A stretch of 64,000 nucleotides of DNA from Maricaulis sp. (lineage in GTDB: Bacteria > Pseudomonadota > Alphaproteobacteria > Caulobacterales > Maricaulaceae), in the NCBI RefSeq assembly GCF_017642925.1, contig NZ_JAEPOL010000009.1, forward strand, positions 62,001 to 126,000, read 5' to 3'. Each line of letters starts with the position of its first letter. Position 1 is the first letter of the stretch. Below, one piece after another: positions 1 to 9,412 of the stretch. Under the pieces are notes generated by a model. It ran no database searches. It had not been told where the DNA came from and was given only the letters and a program-made list of their open reading frames with translations. A program made the translations under genes and the position numbers.

Positions 1-437
1 AGCGCGTGCATGTGCCGGTCGACATGCCGGCGATACGCGAGCACCGCCTCCAGCGTGGGCCGGGTCAGCAGGCCGCGATGCGGCCGGGCATGCCGCTCGC
101 CCACCGCGTCGTAATAGGAATTGAACAGGAAGGCATAGTCCGCGTCGAACCGCGCGGCCTCGCCGAGCTCCGGGGCGATCACAAACGCCTCGAAGAACCA
201 GCTTGTATGCGCCAGATGCCATTTCGCCGGACTGGCATCGGGCATCGACTGGACCGTCGCATCGGCATCGCTCAGCGGTGCGGCAAGCGCCATCGTCCGC
301 TCGCGCACGCGGGCAAACAGGTCGATCACGCCACCGGCCTCCGGCGTCCTGGCCAAGGCCGGTTCACCGGTCTCGCCGACAACCGGCCGGAGGGCCTGGA
401 TACGGTCTTCGATCGTCTCGGAGATGTCGTGTGCCAT
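1..437 (-). CDS. egtB: Ergothioneine biosynthesis protein EgtB, N-terminal part (runs off the window start)
   Basis: The minus-strand reading frame from the ATG at 437 stays open to base 1, giving about 145 residues; the rest lies outside the window. It contains the EgtB signatures [31 protein letters not shown] and [19 protein letters not shown], followed by HVDRHM. In the EgtB family this is the DinB-like half of the non-haem iron sulfoxide synthase that joins a thiol to hercynine. The His in KWHLAH and the HxxxH of HVDRHM match the expected three iron-ligand histidines. An in-frame GTG 19 codons upstream (at 494, preceded by AAGGGG) is an alternative start, so the N-terminus is uncertain. 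The C-terminal formylglycine-enzyme-like half cannot be checked. Confidence 0.88.
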   Translation of the reverse strand, partial: MAHDISETIEDRIQALRPVVGETGEPALARTPEAGGVIDLFARVRERTMALAAPLSDADATVQSMPDASPAKWHLAHTSWFFEAFVIAPELGEAARFDADYAFLFNSYYDAVGERHARPHRGLLTRPTLEAVLAYRRHVDRHMHA

Positions 438-680
438 CGCCTGCTCCGTCGCGCTCGTTGCGTCCGCATAGCGGAGCGCCGGAGGGATATCCACCCCCTT
501 GCAGGCCGCGATGCCGGGATCGGTCTACACAAACAGGTGAAGTCGCGGCGTGCAACCGCAACCTCCCGCAAAGCGGGCCTTGTCCGGACTGTCCCGTCAC
601 AACGGTGTCAGGAGGTTCCGGTTCCGCGTCCACCGCACGGCAGCGTCGCGCCCGCCCATGAACGCCGCTAAACAGATAGC

Positions 681-1805
681 ATGAGCACGGACGAGACTTT
701 CGAGATATTTCTGGCGACCGCCCCCGGTCTGGAAACCGCCCTCGCGGCCGAGCTGGACGCTGGCGGCTTTGCCGGGGCCACGGCCTCACCGGGCGGCGTC
801 ACCCTGCAGGGCGGTTGGCCGGATGTCTGGCGGGCCAATCTCGTCGTGCGCGGTGCCAGCCGTATCCTGGCCCGCATCGGGGCTTTTCGCGTCGTCCACC
901 TGGCGCAGCTGGACAAGCTGTCGCGCAAGTTCGACTGGGGCCGGGTCCTGCGCAAGGACGTACCGGTGCGTGTCGAGGCCAGCTGCCGCCGCTCGAAAAT
1001 CTATCATGCAGGCGCGGCGGCCCAGCGGGTCGAGACCGCGCTGCGCGAAAGCTTCGGCGTGACGGTCGAGGACACGGCGCCGGTCTGCGTGCGGGTGCGC
1101 ATCGAGGACAATGTCTGCACGCTCAGCGTCGACACGTCCGGCGAACTCCTGCACCGCCGCGGTCAGAAGGAAGCCGTCGCCAAGGCACCGATGCGCGAGA
1201 CACTGGCCGCCCTCTTCCTGCGCGAGTGCGGCTATGACGGACAGGAAGCGGTACTCGATCCGATGTGCGGCTCGGGCACGTTCGTGATCGAGGCCGCCGA
1301 GATCGCGGCCGGTCTGCCGGCCGGGCGTTCACGTGAGTTTGCCTTCGAACGATTGGCCACGTTCGATCCTGCTGCGTGGGACGCAATGAAATCGCAGGCC
1401 GTGGCCGCAGCATCCCCGCCCGGCAGCCTGCGCTTTACCGGCTCCGACCGCGATGCCGGTGCGATCCGCATGGCCACGGCCAACGCCGCCCGCGCCGGGG
1501 TTGATGGCTGGACGGCCTTCTCTCAATGCCCGGTCGCCGACCTGCAACGCCCGGACGGCCCACCCGGTCTGGTGATCGTCAATCCGCCCTATGGCGGCCG
1601 CATCGGCAAGAAGGCGGCGCTCGTGACCCTGCACGGCACGCTCGGCCAGGTCCTGCGCAGCCGGTTTTCCGGTTGGCGGGTCGGCCTGATCACGACCGAT
1701 CCTGCGCTGGCGCGCGCCACACGCCTGCCCTTCGGGCCGCCCAGGCGGCCGGTGGATCATGGCGGACTGAAAGTGCGTCTCTACACGACCGGCACGCTTA
1801 AATAG
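681..1805 (+). CDS. THUMP-domain class I SAM-dependent RNA methyltransferase (RlmL/Trm14-like)
   Basis: This 374-residue protein has an N-terminal THUMP-type RNA-binding region (about residues 5-160) followed by a Rossmann methyltransferase domain. Motif I is DPMCGSGTF at about residues 193-201, and the NPPYGGR motif near residue 300 is the N6-adenine/N2-guanine amino-methyltransferase catalytic signature (NPPY). Known relatives methylate an exocyclic base nitrogen in rRNA or tRNA; the exact target cannot be told from sequence. It lacks the second methyltransferase domain of the enterobacterial RlmKL fusion. No strong ribosome-binding site precedes the ATG. It is divergent from egtB across a 243-base gap in which no other gene was seen. 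Confidence 0.85.
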   Translation: MSTDETFEIFLATAPGLETALAAELDAGGFAGATASPGGVTLQGGWPDVWRANLVVRGASRILARIGAFRVVHLAQLDKLSRKFDWGRVLRKDVPVRVEASCRRSKIYHAGAAAQRVETALRESFGVTVEDTAPVCVRVRIEDNVCTLSVDTSGELLHRRGQKEAVAKAPMRETLAALFLRECGYDGQEAVLDPMCGSGTFVIEAAEIAAGLPAGRSREFAFERLATFDPAAWDAMKSQAVAAASPPGSLRFTGSDRDAGAIRMATANAARAGVDGWTAFSQCPVADLQRPDGPPGLVIVNPPYGGRIGKKAALVTLHGTLGQVLRSRFSGWRVGLITTDPALARATRLPFGPPRRPVDHGGLKVRLYTTGTLK

Positions 1806-1869
1806 TCGCGACCATCTTCCCTGCCCCCGGCCTTGGCGGATAATCTGCCCTGCAAAACGGGAGGGGCGC

Positions 1870-2925
1870 ATGCGCTTTGCCATCATCATCGCAGTCATAC
1901 TGGCTGCCATCACCGGTCTGGCCGCCTGGGGTCCGGGCTCGCTCAATGCGATGCATTTCGAGCCGCCACAGCCCGACCCAGCCCTGGAAGCCCGGTTCGA
2001 GACCGAGACAGCACCGCTGCGCCAGGAACGCAACGACCTGCATGGCGCCGAAGATCTGGAGCCCGGTCCTGACGGCCGTCTCTATGCCAGCCTCGCCGAC
2101 GGGCGGATCATGGCGCGCGGCCCTTCCGGCGACTGGGAAATGGTAGCCGAGACCGGCGGACGCCCGCTCGGTCTGGCCTTCGCCCCTGACGGCACGCTGT
2201 TTGTCGCGGATGCGCGGCTGGGCCTGCTGCGTCAGACCGAGGGCGGCTGGCAGACCTGGCTGGCACCGGCGCCGGATGGCCCGCTGGTCTTTCCCGACGA
2301 CCTCACCGTGCTGGAAGACGGGCGTATCGTGATGACCGACGCCTCGCTGCGTCACGGTTATGGCGACCACATGGCGTCCTTCTTCGAGGGCGACCAGACC
2401 GGCCGCGTCCTGCTGGTCACCGGTTCCGGCGCCTATGAGGAACTGGCCGCCGGCCTCGGCTTCATCAATGGTGTCGATCATGACCCCGAGACGGGCCTGG
2501 TCTATCTCAACGAGACCTGGACCGGCCGCATCTGGCAGCTCGATCCGGATACCGCAGAGATGTCGGTCCTGATCGAGGGCCTGCCGGGCTATCCGGACAA
2601 TCTGGAATTCGATCGCGAGAGCGGGCTGGTCTGGGCCGCCATGCCCTCGCCGCGCGCCATGGATCTGGAAGCCCTGCATCCGCGCCCCTTCGTCAAACGC
2701 CTGGCCTGGCGCTGGATCCAGCTGGCGGGTCCGCCACCCCTGCCCGCGCGTCCGCCCATGGCCATCGCCGTCGACACCGATGGCCGCCCGGCGCTCGCCC
2801 TGCGCGGCCCGGACGACGGCGCCGACGGCATCACGACGGCGCTCGTCTGGAATGGCGAACTCTGGACAGCCGGTCTCGCACGCGACGGGATCACGGTGTT
2901 TCCGGTGCCGGGCGATCACGAGTAA
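1870..2925 (+). CDS. SMP-30/strictosidine-synthase-like beta-propeller protein, membrane-anchored or secreted
   Basis: This 351-residue protein starts at an ATG preceded by GGGAGGGG. It has an N-terminal hydrophobic segment (residues 2-20) that is a signal anchor or signal peptide. The body shows the repeated propeller phrases of SMP-30/gluconolactonase and strictosidine-synthase-like proteins: DLEPGPDGRLYASLADGRI, GLAFAPDGTLFVADARLGL, FPDDLTVLEDGRIVMTD, and NLEFDRESGLVWAAM. Relatives hydrolyse lactones or esters using a bound divalent cation; the substrate here is unknown. It follows the RNA methyltransferase by 64 bases on the same strand and ends 8 bases before the stop of the convergent regulator. 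Confidence 0.75.
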   Translation: MRFAIIIAVILAAITGLAAWGPGSLNAMHFEPPQPDPALEARFETETAPLRQERNDLHGAEDLEPGPDGRLYASLADGRIMARGPSGDWEMVAETGGRPLGLAFAPDGTLFVADARLGLLRQTEGGWQTWLAPAPDGPLVFPDDLTVLEDGRIVMTDASLRHGYGDHMASFFEGDQTGRVLLVTGSGAYEELAAGLGFINGVDHDPETGLVYLNETWTGRIWQLDPDTAEMSVLIEGLPGYPDNLEFDRESGLVWAAMPSPRAMDLEALHPRPFVKRLAWRWIQLAGPPPLPARPPMAIAVDTDGRPALALRGPDDGADGITTALVWNGELWTAGLARDGITVFPVPGDHE

Positions 2926-2933
2926 CAGCGGGA

Positions 2934-4784
2934 TCAGTGGGCGATGCGGGAGACGATCTCGCGTTCGCAGACCGCGACCATGTTGGGCCGCCGGCACACA
3001 TCCGGGCGCGTGCCGGTTGCCTGCCAGAAATCGACCAGGCCGAACGCATCCGCCCGCTCCCACATCGCGGCTTCGGCCCACAGCGGATCGAACTCGGGAT
3101 AGTGCAGGACGACGGCGAGCTGGGACGCGCGCGCATCGAACAGCGCGATATTCTCCAGTGCCTGCGCCCAGTCCTGCGTCACGGCATGCATGCGCGCGAC
3201 CTGTGTGGTGTCGATATTGTCGCATCCGTCCAGATCGACGCGCTCGGAGACGGGAACACCGTCCCGCCGGGCTGACAGATAGGCCAGGGCACACGGGTGA
3301 GCCTCCGGCGGCAGCACGGTCTGAACGATCTCTATCGCAGCGTCCGGATCGCCGTAGTGCAGCTGGGCGACCATGGCGAGTCCCTGCAGCCGGCGGGCGT
3401 CGGGAAACAGGCGGCTTTTCTGCTCGATGAAGGCAACCGCCTCGGACGCCAGCCCGCGCTGGACAAGGGCCAGCGCCATAAAGGCGGAGGTCTGGAAATG
3501 CACCGGCCAGATCGCTTCAAGATCCTCGGCCAGCCTGAAGGCCTCGAGTTCCTGCCCGGTCTGCCGCAGGATGTCGAAATAGCGGTTCTGCACCTGCAGA
3601 CCGAGCCAGCTGGAACGGGGCAGTGTCGCGAACACCGCGACCTGCTGTGCCCGGCTGCTGCCATACATCGATGAGAGTGCTTCAGCATAGGCCAGAACAG
3701 GGGCATCGGGATCAAGCCTGCGCGCGGTATCGATCAACCCGTTCGCCGCCTCTGCGACCTGCCCGGCGCGCGAATCCGCCTGGGCAAAGAAATGCTGCTC
3801 GGGACGCGACATCAGCGCCACGGCATGCAGACCATGCATGAAGGCGCTGTCCGGGTATTGTTCCAGCAGGTCCGCCGTCAGCGTTTGCGGCTGGACAATC
3901 TGTCCGCCCGTTCGCACCAAAGCACACAGGGCAAGGAACTGGCTGACAACGCCTGTATCCGCCCCAACTCCGGGTTCGGCAAGGCTGCGCAATTCGCCCA
4001 GACAGCGCAGATCAGCGGTCAGCACCATGGCGATATGACGAACCAGATCGGCGGCCGCCCGGCCATCCCGCTCGAACGGCTGGGTCAGCAGCACAGTGCC
4101 GCTCTGCCGGTCCGTCAGATTTACGCTCAGCGGCCCGTCCTGACCGGCATTCGCGGCCTCGCCTGCAGGCACGACCGACGCCACGAATTCCGACCGGGAC
4201 GGCGTGACTGCGAATACGGCGCGATCGACATTCAGCGCCCGGAAGGCCCGGTCGAGCTCATGCCCCGTTTCGCCCGGCAGGTCGAACCGCAGTGCGACGG
4301 CACCCTCGATCAGCCCCGGCCTCGGCCAGGCGAGGAAAAGGGCAGCGAGTACGGTCAGGCCCGCGCCCCATACCCAGGCCCGGCCAAAGCGTGACGGTCC
4401 GGAGCCAGACTGGCCAGGGCGGGCGGGCTGCGGCGTCTCGCCCGTCGCCTCCAGTTCCACCACTGCGCAGGTCAGGCGATAGCCGCGCTTGGGCAGGGTC
4501 TCGACCAGGGCATCGCTGCCGAAAGCCCGCAACTCCGAGCGCAGGCGCGAGACCGCTCGCGTCAGGGCTTCGTCATTACCGATGATATCGCCCCAGACGG
4601 TGTCGAGCAGGGCCTCGCGGCGAACCCCTTCACCGGCGCGCGCGGCCAGTGTGCACAACACGTCCATCACGCGGGGTTCCATCCGGCGGTTCATCTCGCC
4701 GCGGGTCAGTGTGCCACGACCGGGATCCACCAGAATCCCGCCCAGCCGGAATGGCACTTGTATCGGCGCAGGCCGCTCGGTCAT
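2934..4784 (-). CDS. CadC-like transcriptional regulator: winged helix, one membrane span, large C-terminal TPR-like region
   Basis: Start chosen at the ATG at 4784 because GGAAGG lies just upstream; longer in-frame starts lack a ribosome-binding site. The 616-residue product has an OmpR/PhoB-type winged helix at about residues 12-105 (ending in the typical ETLPKRGYRL), a proline/glycine-rich linker, and one transmembrane helix at about 137-154. The remaining 450 residues are rich in Ala/Leu helices resembling TPR repeats. This is the layout of ToxR/CadC one-component regulators, which bind DNA from the membrane without phosphorylation; the periplasmic half presumably senses or docks something. 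It is divergent from the UrcA gene, with a 259-base shared upstream region, so it may control that gene. Confidence 0.8.
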   Translation of the reverse strand: MTERPAPIQVPFRLGGILVDPGRGTLTRGEMNRRMEPRVMDVLCTLAARAGEGVRREALLDTVWGDIIGNDEALTRAVSRLRSELRAFGSDALVETLPKRGYRLTCAVVELEATGETPQPARPGQSGSGPSRFGRAWVWGAGLTVLAALFLAWPRPGLIEGAVALRFDLPGETGHELDRAFRALNVDRAVFAVTPSRSEFVASVVPAGEAANAGQDGPLSVNLTDRQSGTVLLTQPFERDGRAAADLVRHIAMVLTADLRCLGELRSLAEPGVGADTGVVSQFLALCALVRTGGQIVQPQTLTADLLEQYPDSAFMHGLHAVALMSRPEQHFFAQADSRAGQVAEAANGLIDTARRLDPDAPVLAYAEALSSMYGSSRAQQVAVFATLPRSSWLGLQVQNRYFDILRQTGQELEAFRLAEDLEAIWPVHFQTSAFMALALVQRGLASEAVAFIEQKSRLFPDARRLQGLAMVAQLHYGDPDAAIEIVQTVLPPEAHPCALAYLSARRDGVPVSERVDLDGCDNIDTTQVARMHAVTQDWAQALENIALFDARASQLAVVLHYPEFDPLWAEAAMWERADAFGLVDFWQATGTRPDVCRRPNMVAVCEREIVSRIAH

Positions 4785-5043
4785 CCCCCACCTTCCGAAT
4801 TCTCGTATCGGGCCGACAGATTTGTCCAGGAACGGCGCAAGAGCTAGGGCCGATCGGATCAAAAAACCTGACGAAAACCTCCCGAACCGCCGATCGGTCC
4901 AATTTTTTCTGCCCCCAAATCCTTTCAGGAACGAAGTTTTCTCCAACCGTGATCGCAAAGGTTGTTTCCGTCGGGAAAGCGTCAGGACCCGACAGCCGCA
5001 ATCCGGCGAGATGTCCCGGCATCACCAGCAACGGGAGATCGTG

Positions 5044-5385
5044 ATGATCCGCACAACCAGCCTCGCCCTCGCCGCCATCCTGCTCTCCGGCACGGCGGTA
5101 CAGGCCCAACAGTCCGAGCGCGGCCAGGCCGGCCGGGACTATGTCGTCCAGAGCTACGAGCTGAGCACGGATGCCGGCCGCCGCGCGGTCCTGCGCCGTC
5201 TTGAGCGTGAAGTCGCCGCTGCCTGCGACTCGACACGCCGCATGTCGCTGCCGCGCGTCCGCGCTGCTGACAATTGTCACCAGGCCGAGCTCGATCGCGT
5301 CGTCTCCGCCCTTGGCGACCCCCGCCTTCTGGCCCTGCACCGCAATGATCGCGCGGTGCAACTCGCGAGCGCGGATCGTCACTGA
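5044..5385 (+). CDS. UrcA family exported protein
   Basis: This 113-residue protein begins at an ATG preceded by GGGAG (spacing about 7). The first 20 residues form a signal peptide ending near AVQA. The mature part has the UrcA pattern: V.SYELST.AGRRAVLRRLEREVAAAC, a second cysteine about 25 residues later, then a C-terminal helix. UrcA proteins are small periplasmic proteins common in Caulobacterales and sphingomonads with no defined biochemical role. The two cysteines probably form a disulfide (family expectation). It lies opposite the CadC-like regulator. The 171 bases after it up to the next gene show no recognised element. Confidence 0.75.
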   Translation: MIRTTSLALAAILLSGTAVQAQQSERGQAGRDYVVQSYELSTDAGRRAVLRRLEREVAAACDSTRRMSLPRVRAADNCHQAELDRVVSALGDPRLLALHRNDRAVQLASADRH

Positions 5386-5556
5386 CCGCGCGGGCCAGCC
5401 GGACGCCGCGCGGAATCCCTCCACGGCGGCGTCCCGACCGCCTGTGCTGCGGGCCATGGCCGCGCACAGGCGGTTCTTCATTGTCCACAAGCCGGTAGCA
5501 GACAGGCTCGGCTTTCGGTGCTAACCCGGATGGGAAAGAGACATTCGGGGAAAGCC

Positions 5557-7638
5557 ATGACACTGACACTTCGGCCGGCGCTGCCGGTCCTGTTCGCTGC
5601 AGCGCTGTTTGCCTGCAGCCCGGCATCGGACACAGAGACCGCGACGACAGAGACAGCCGGAACGGCCGCGCAGACCGCCGAAGCCACCCGCTTCACCGTC
5701 ATGGTCGGCGGAACGGCGATCGGCGCGCTGGAGGTTACCCCGTCCGGCGACAGCTATTCGCTGGACTACGAGTACCGCAATAATGGCCGCGGACCGACGC
5801 TGGCCGAAGAGATCACGCTGGACGGCGCCGGCATGCCGCTGAACTGGACGATCGAAGGCGCCACGACCTTCGGCAATCCGGTCGATGAAAGCTTCGAATA
5901 CGCCGACAGCGAGGCCCGCTGGACCGACACGACCGGCTCCGACCAGGCGATCCCGGCGGAGCCGGCTTTCTACGTGCCCCAGAATGCCAGCCCCTACTGG
6001 CTCGCCATCGCTGCCCGCGCCCTGATGGACAGCGAGGACATGTCGCTGCCGGCCATCCCCGGCGGCACGCTGCGCCTGGCCGAAATGGAAACGCTGGACG
6101 TCTCCGACGGCACGGATACGCGCACGGTGACCAGCTATGCCCTGTCCGGCACCTCGCTCGACCCGACCTATTTCCTGATGGACGGCCGGGCCTTCTTCGG
6201 CGTCATCAGCCCGCGCTTCTCGGTGCTGGCCGAAGGGTTCGAGGGCGAGGACGAACGCCTGCGCCAGCGCGCGACGGACTACGGTGCCCAGCGCTATGAA
6301 GACATGCAGTCGCGCTTTGCCCACAATTACGGCGCGCCGGTGCGGATCCGCAATGTGCGGGTCTTCGATTCGGTGAACGCGACTCTCGGCGAGCCGGTCT
6401 CCGTCGTAGTGGTCGACGACACGATTGCCGCCATCGAGGCGATCGATGCCGAACCTGTCGACGGCGAGGTGATCATCGACGGCAATGGCGGCACGCTGGT
6501 GCCAGGCCTGTTCGAGATGCACGGCCATGTCGGCGAGGACGACGCGATTCTCAATATCGCTGCCGGCGTCACCTCGATCCGCGACATGGGCAATGACAAT
6601 GAAGTCCTGGGCGAACTGATCGAGCGCATCCGGGCCGGCGAGATCGCGGGTCCGCGCATCTTCCGTTCCGGCTTCATCGAAGGCCGCAGCCAGTACAATT
6701 CCAATAATGGCATCATCGTCGAGAGCGAGGCGGAAGCCGTCGCCGCCGTCGAGACCTATGCCGAGGCCGGCGACTTCATCCAGATCAAGATCTACAACTC
6801 CATCAATCCGGACTGGGTGCCGGCGATGATCGAGACGGCCCACGCCAACGGGCTGCGCGTCTCCGGCCATGTCCCGGCCTTCACCAATGCCGACGCCATG
6901 ATCGCGGCCGGTTATGACGAGCTGACCCATATCAACCAGCTCATGCTGGGCTGGGTGCTGGAGGACGGCGAGGACACCCGCACCCTGCTGCGCCTGACGG
7001 CCCTGCGCCGCCTGCCCGCCCTCGACCTGCAGAGCGCGCCGGTGCAGTCGACGCTGGATGCGATGGCGGAGCGCGGTGTGGCGATCGATCCCACCTTGGC
7101 CATCCACGAAGCCCTGCTGCTGTCGCGCAATGGCCAGGTCTCGCCGGGCACGGTGGACTATATCGACCATATGCCGGTGGGCGTGCAGCGCTCGGCCCGC
7201 AGTGCCTGGGCCGATATCGCGACGCCCGAGGACGACGCCAATTACGCCGGCGCCTTCGACCAGGTCCAGGAAACCATCCGCATGATGCACGAGCGCGGCA
7301 TCTTCATGGTGCCCGGCACCGATCTGGGCGGCGCCTTCGCCTATCATCGCGAGCTGGAACTCTACCAGTCAGCCGGCATGACCCCGGCCGAGATCCTCGC
7401 CTGGGCCAGCCATGGCATGGCCGATTATCTGGGCGTTGCCGGCCGGCTCGGCTCGATCGCGCCGGGCATGCGGGCCGACTTCTTCCTGGTGCCCGGAAAT
7501 CCGGTCGAGGACCTCGCCGACATCAAGACGATCTCGCTTGTCTCGTCCGATGGCACATTCTACTACCCGACCGAAATCTATCCGGAATTCGGCATCGAAC
7601 CCTTTACCGAACTGCCCGGCGTGGCCGTTCCGAACTGA
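5557..7638 (+). CDS. Amidohydrolase-family lipoprotein
   Basis: The 693-residue product starts at ATG 5557 (GGGGAAAG upstream). Its signal peptide ends in LFAC, a lipobox, so it is likely a lipoprotein. Residues 45-280 are a beta-rich N-terminal region of unknown role. The C-terminal 420 residues form an amidohydrolase barrel: the metal pair HGH in LFEMHGHVGEDD, then AGVTSIRDMG, the ligand His of SGHVPAF, the His of ELTHINQ, and the catalytic Asp in PGTDLGGAF. The end has the usual GSIAPGMRADFFLVPGNP closing sheet. Relatives hydrolyse cyclic amides or X-Pro dipeptides; the substrate is not predictable. All metal ligands look present, so it should be active. Confidence 0.85.
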   Translation: MTLTLRPALPVLFAAALFACSPASDTETATTETAGTAAQTAEATRFTVMVGGTAIGALEVTPSGDSYSLDYEYRNNGRGPTLAEEITLDGAGMPLNWTIEGATTFGNPVDESFEYADSEARWTDTTGSDQAIPAEPAFYVPQNASPYWLAIAARALMDSEDMSLPAIPGGTLRLAEMETLDVSDGTDTRTVTSYALSGTSLDPTYFLMDGRAFFGVISPRFSVLAEGFEGEDERLRQRATDYGAQRYEDMQSRFAHNYGAPVRIRNVRVFDSVNATLGEPVSVVVVDDTIAAIEAIDAEPVDGEVIIDGNGGTLVPGLFEMHGHVGEDDAILNIAAGVTSIRDMGNDNEVLGELIERIRAGEIAGPRIFRSGFIEGRSQYNSNNGIIVESEAEAVAAVETYAEAGDFIQIKIYNSINPDWVPAMIETAHANGLRVSGHVPAFTNADAMIAAGYDELTHINQLMLGWVLEDGEDTRTLLRLTALRRLPALDLQSAPVQSTLDAMAERGVAIDPTLAIHEALLLSRNGQVSPGTVDYIDHMPVGVQRSARSAWADIATPEDDANYAGAFDQVQETIRMMHERGIFMVPGTDLGGAFAYHRELELYQSAGMTPAEILAWASHGMADYLGVAGRLGSIAPGMRADFFLVPGNPVEDLADIKTISLVSSDGTFYYPTEIYPEFGIEPFTELPGVAVPN

Positions 7639-7769
7639 CCGGGCAGCCGGGACCTCTGTCCGCCTTGGGGAGAGGTCTGCACGGTCATCCCATCGCCAGT
7701 AACGCCTGCAACCTGCAGTGTGCGGGAACGCTCGCCCTATATCTGCGTTACCTGTTCAGGAGGACGTAG

Positions 7770-8621
7770 ATGGCGAAGCTGGCACTGGTGATCAACCGGA
7801 CCTCGGGGCGTTTCGTACGCGGCGATACCGATGCGTTGGCCGAAGAACTGACAGCGCACCCGGCGATCGACACGGTCTGGGAGTTCGGCGAGGACGATGT
7901 GGAGGCCCGTATCCGCGATGCGGATTCGCAGGGGTTCGACGGGATCGCCATCGCCGGCGGTGACGGCACCATCCAGGCGGTCGCCTGCATGGCGCACCGC
8001 AATGGCGCGAAATGCCCGCTGCTGCCGCTGCCGCTGGGCACGGCCAACATGCTGGTCCACCGGCTCTACGGCCACCGCAGCGCAAGCGAAATGCTCGACA
8101 CGGTCGACGACACGCAGGTCAAGCCGTTCCGGCCCGGACTGGCCGGAGAGGAGATTTTCCTGGTCGCCGCCGCACTGGGTTTCCCGTCAACGGTTGCCCG
8201 GGCCCGCGAAATGGTGCGCGAGGCAGACGGCGTTCCGCCCCTGCCCTCCCTGTCGCGCCGCATAGCGGCGGCAGCCCGCCACGCGTTCAAACCCCGTATC
8301 CATTACTGGCTGGACGGGGACGACCGCGACCGCAAGCGCGCCAGCGGCATCTATGTCGACCTCGACGGTGAAGCCGAGGACATGGCCTATGTGGCCGTTC
8401 ACTGGCGCCATATCGGCGATGTCGCCTGGGCCGGCCTGACCCTGCTGACCGACATTCATGACGGCGAACGCCCCGGGGTGGCCGGCCGGACAGGGTGCAT
8501 CGAGGCCCGGTCCCGCAAGCCGCTGGCCCTGATGCTGGACGGGGAACCCGTCTTCATGCCGCGCAACCTCACTATCTCGCGCTCCGACACCCCTATCCGC
8601 TTCCTGAACTGGACAGAATGA
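7770..8621 (+). CDS. Diacylglycerol kinase family lipid kinase
   Basis: This 283-residue protein starts at an ATG preceded by AGGAGG. It carries the diacylglycerol/sphingosine-kinase catalytic fold: the nucleotide-binding GGDGT at residues 63-67, and PLGTANML around 88-95, with the usual Asn of the family (G-T-A-N). The C-terminal half is the beta-sandwich domain, ending with LMLDGEPVF and a final nucleic-acid-like strand. Family members phosphorylate a lipid hydroxyl at the inner membrane face (YegS/DgkB-like). The next gene starts inside its stop codon (ATGA), so the two are translationally coupled, which suggests a shared phospholipid-linked function. Confidence 0.85.
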   Translation: MAKLALVINRTSGRFVRGDTDALAEELTAHPAIDTVWEFGEDDVEARIRDADSQGFDGIAIAGGDGTIQAVACMAHRNGAKCPLLPLPLGTANMLVHRLYGHRSASEMLDTVDDTQVKPFRPGLAGEEIFLVAAALGFPSTVARAREMVREADGVPPLPSLSRRIAAAARHAFKPRIHYWLDGDDRDRKRASGIYVDLDGEAEDMAYVAVHWRHIGDVAWAGLTLLTDIHDGERPGVAGRTGCIEARSRKPLALMLDGEPVFMPRNLTISRSDTPIRFLNWTE

Positions 8622-9412
8622 CCAAGCTTTTCCAAATCGCCGACCTTCATTTCGGTGCCGAGGACAGAGATCTGGTCGACGCCTTCGTCGACCTGTGCAA
8701 TGCATCCCGGCCCGATGCCGTTATCGCGGCCGGGGACTTCACCCAGAGCGGCCGCAAGAGCGAGTTCGACGCTGCCGCCCGCTTCCTTGGCCGTCTCGAC
8801 CCGCCGGTTGTCGGCATTCCCGGCAATCACGATGTGCCCTCGCGCGCCCTGCACAGGCGTTTCACGACGCCCTGGCGGCGCTATGAACGCTCGGTGGGCC
8901 GGCACATGACATCCAGCCTGGAAGACGGGCCACTGCATATCGAGGGCCTGCGCACGGCCCGGCGGGCGCAATGGCAGCCGGACTGGTCGCTGGGCCGCAT
9001 CGGGCAGCCCAGCCTGGGACGGGCGCTCGACCTGCTGGCAGAGCGGGATGCCGATCTCCGCGTCCTCACCTGCCATCACCCCATCCTGGCGCCCGGCGGC
9101 AATCGCGGCCGGGCCCGCACCGCGCGGGCCGGCACGTCGGTCACCACGATTGCCGAACATTGCGACCTGGTTCTGACCGGCCATCTGCACGAGACCTTTG
9201 CCCTGCCTGCCGAGGGGCCGTCACACACCTGCTGGTTCGTCGGCGCGGGCACGACATTTTCGCGCCGCACGCGCGGCGAGCCGGCCGGCTTCAACGTGCT
9301 CGACATTTCTGCAGACACGATCCGCGTCACGCATCACATCGCGGACGAAGACCGGCCCGCCTTTATCGTCCGGGACAGCCGGGTCCTGCCCCGGCGTGAG
9401 GGTCAGTACTGA
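8618..9412 (+). CDS. Calcineurin-like metallophosphoesterase
   Basis: The ATG at 8618 overlaps the stop codon of the lipid kinase. The 264-residue product has the full metallophosphoesterase set: DLHFG (D9, H11), GDFT (D40), GNHD (N70, H71), CHHP, and GHLH near the C-terminus. These bind a dinuclear metal centre that cleaves phosphomono- or diesters. There is no signal peptide, so it is cytosolic. Pairing with a lipid kinase hints at phospholipid or UDP-sugar-lipid turnover, but the substrate is open. Its last 10 bases overlap the 3' end of the convergent response-regulator gene. Confidence 0.87.
   Translation: MTKLFQIADLHFGAEDRDLVDAFVDLCNASRPDAVIAAGDFTQSGRKSEFDAAARFLGRLDPPVVGIPGNHDVPSRALHRRFTTPWRRYERSVGRHMTSSLEDGPLHIEGLRTARRAQWQPDWSLGRIGQPSLGRALDLLAERDADLRVLTCHHPILAPGGNRGRARTARAGTSVTTIAEHCDLVLTGHLHETFALPAEGPSHTCWFVGAGTTFSRRTRGEPAGFNVLDISADTIRVTHHIADEDRPAFIVRDSRVLPRREGQY

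Noticed and set aside
1798-3294. A 498-codon open frame on the minus strand over the SMP-30-like gene
   Set aside because: It is antisense to a gene with clear family motifs and has Arg/Gly/His-rich composition typical of shadow frames in GC-rich DNA.
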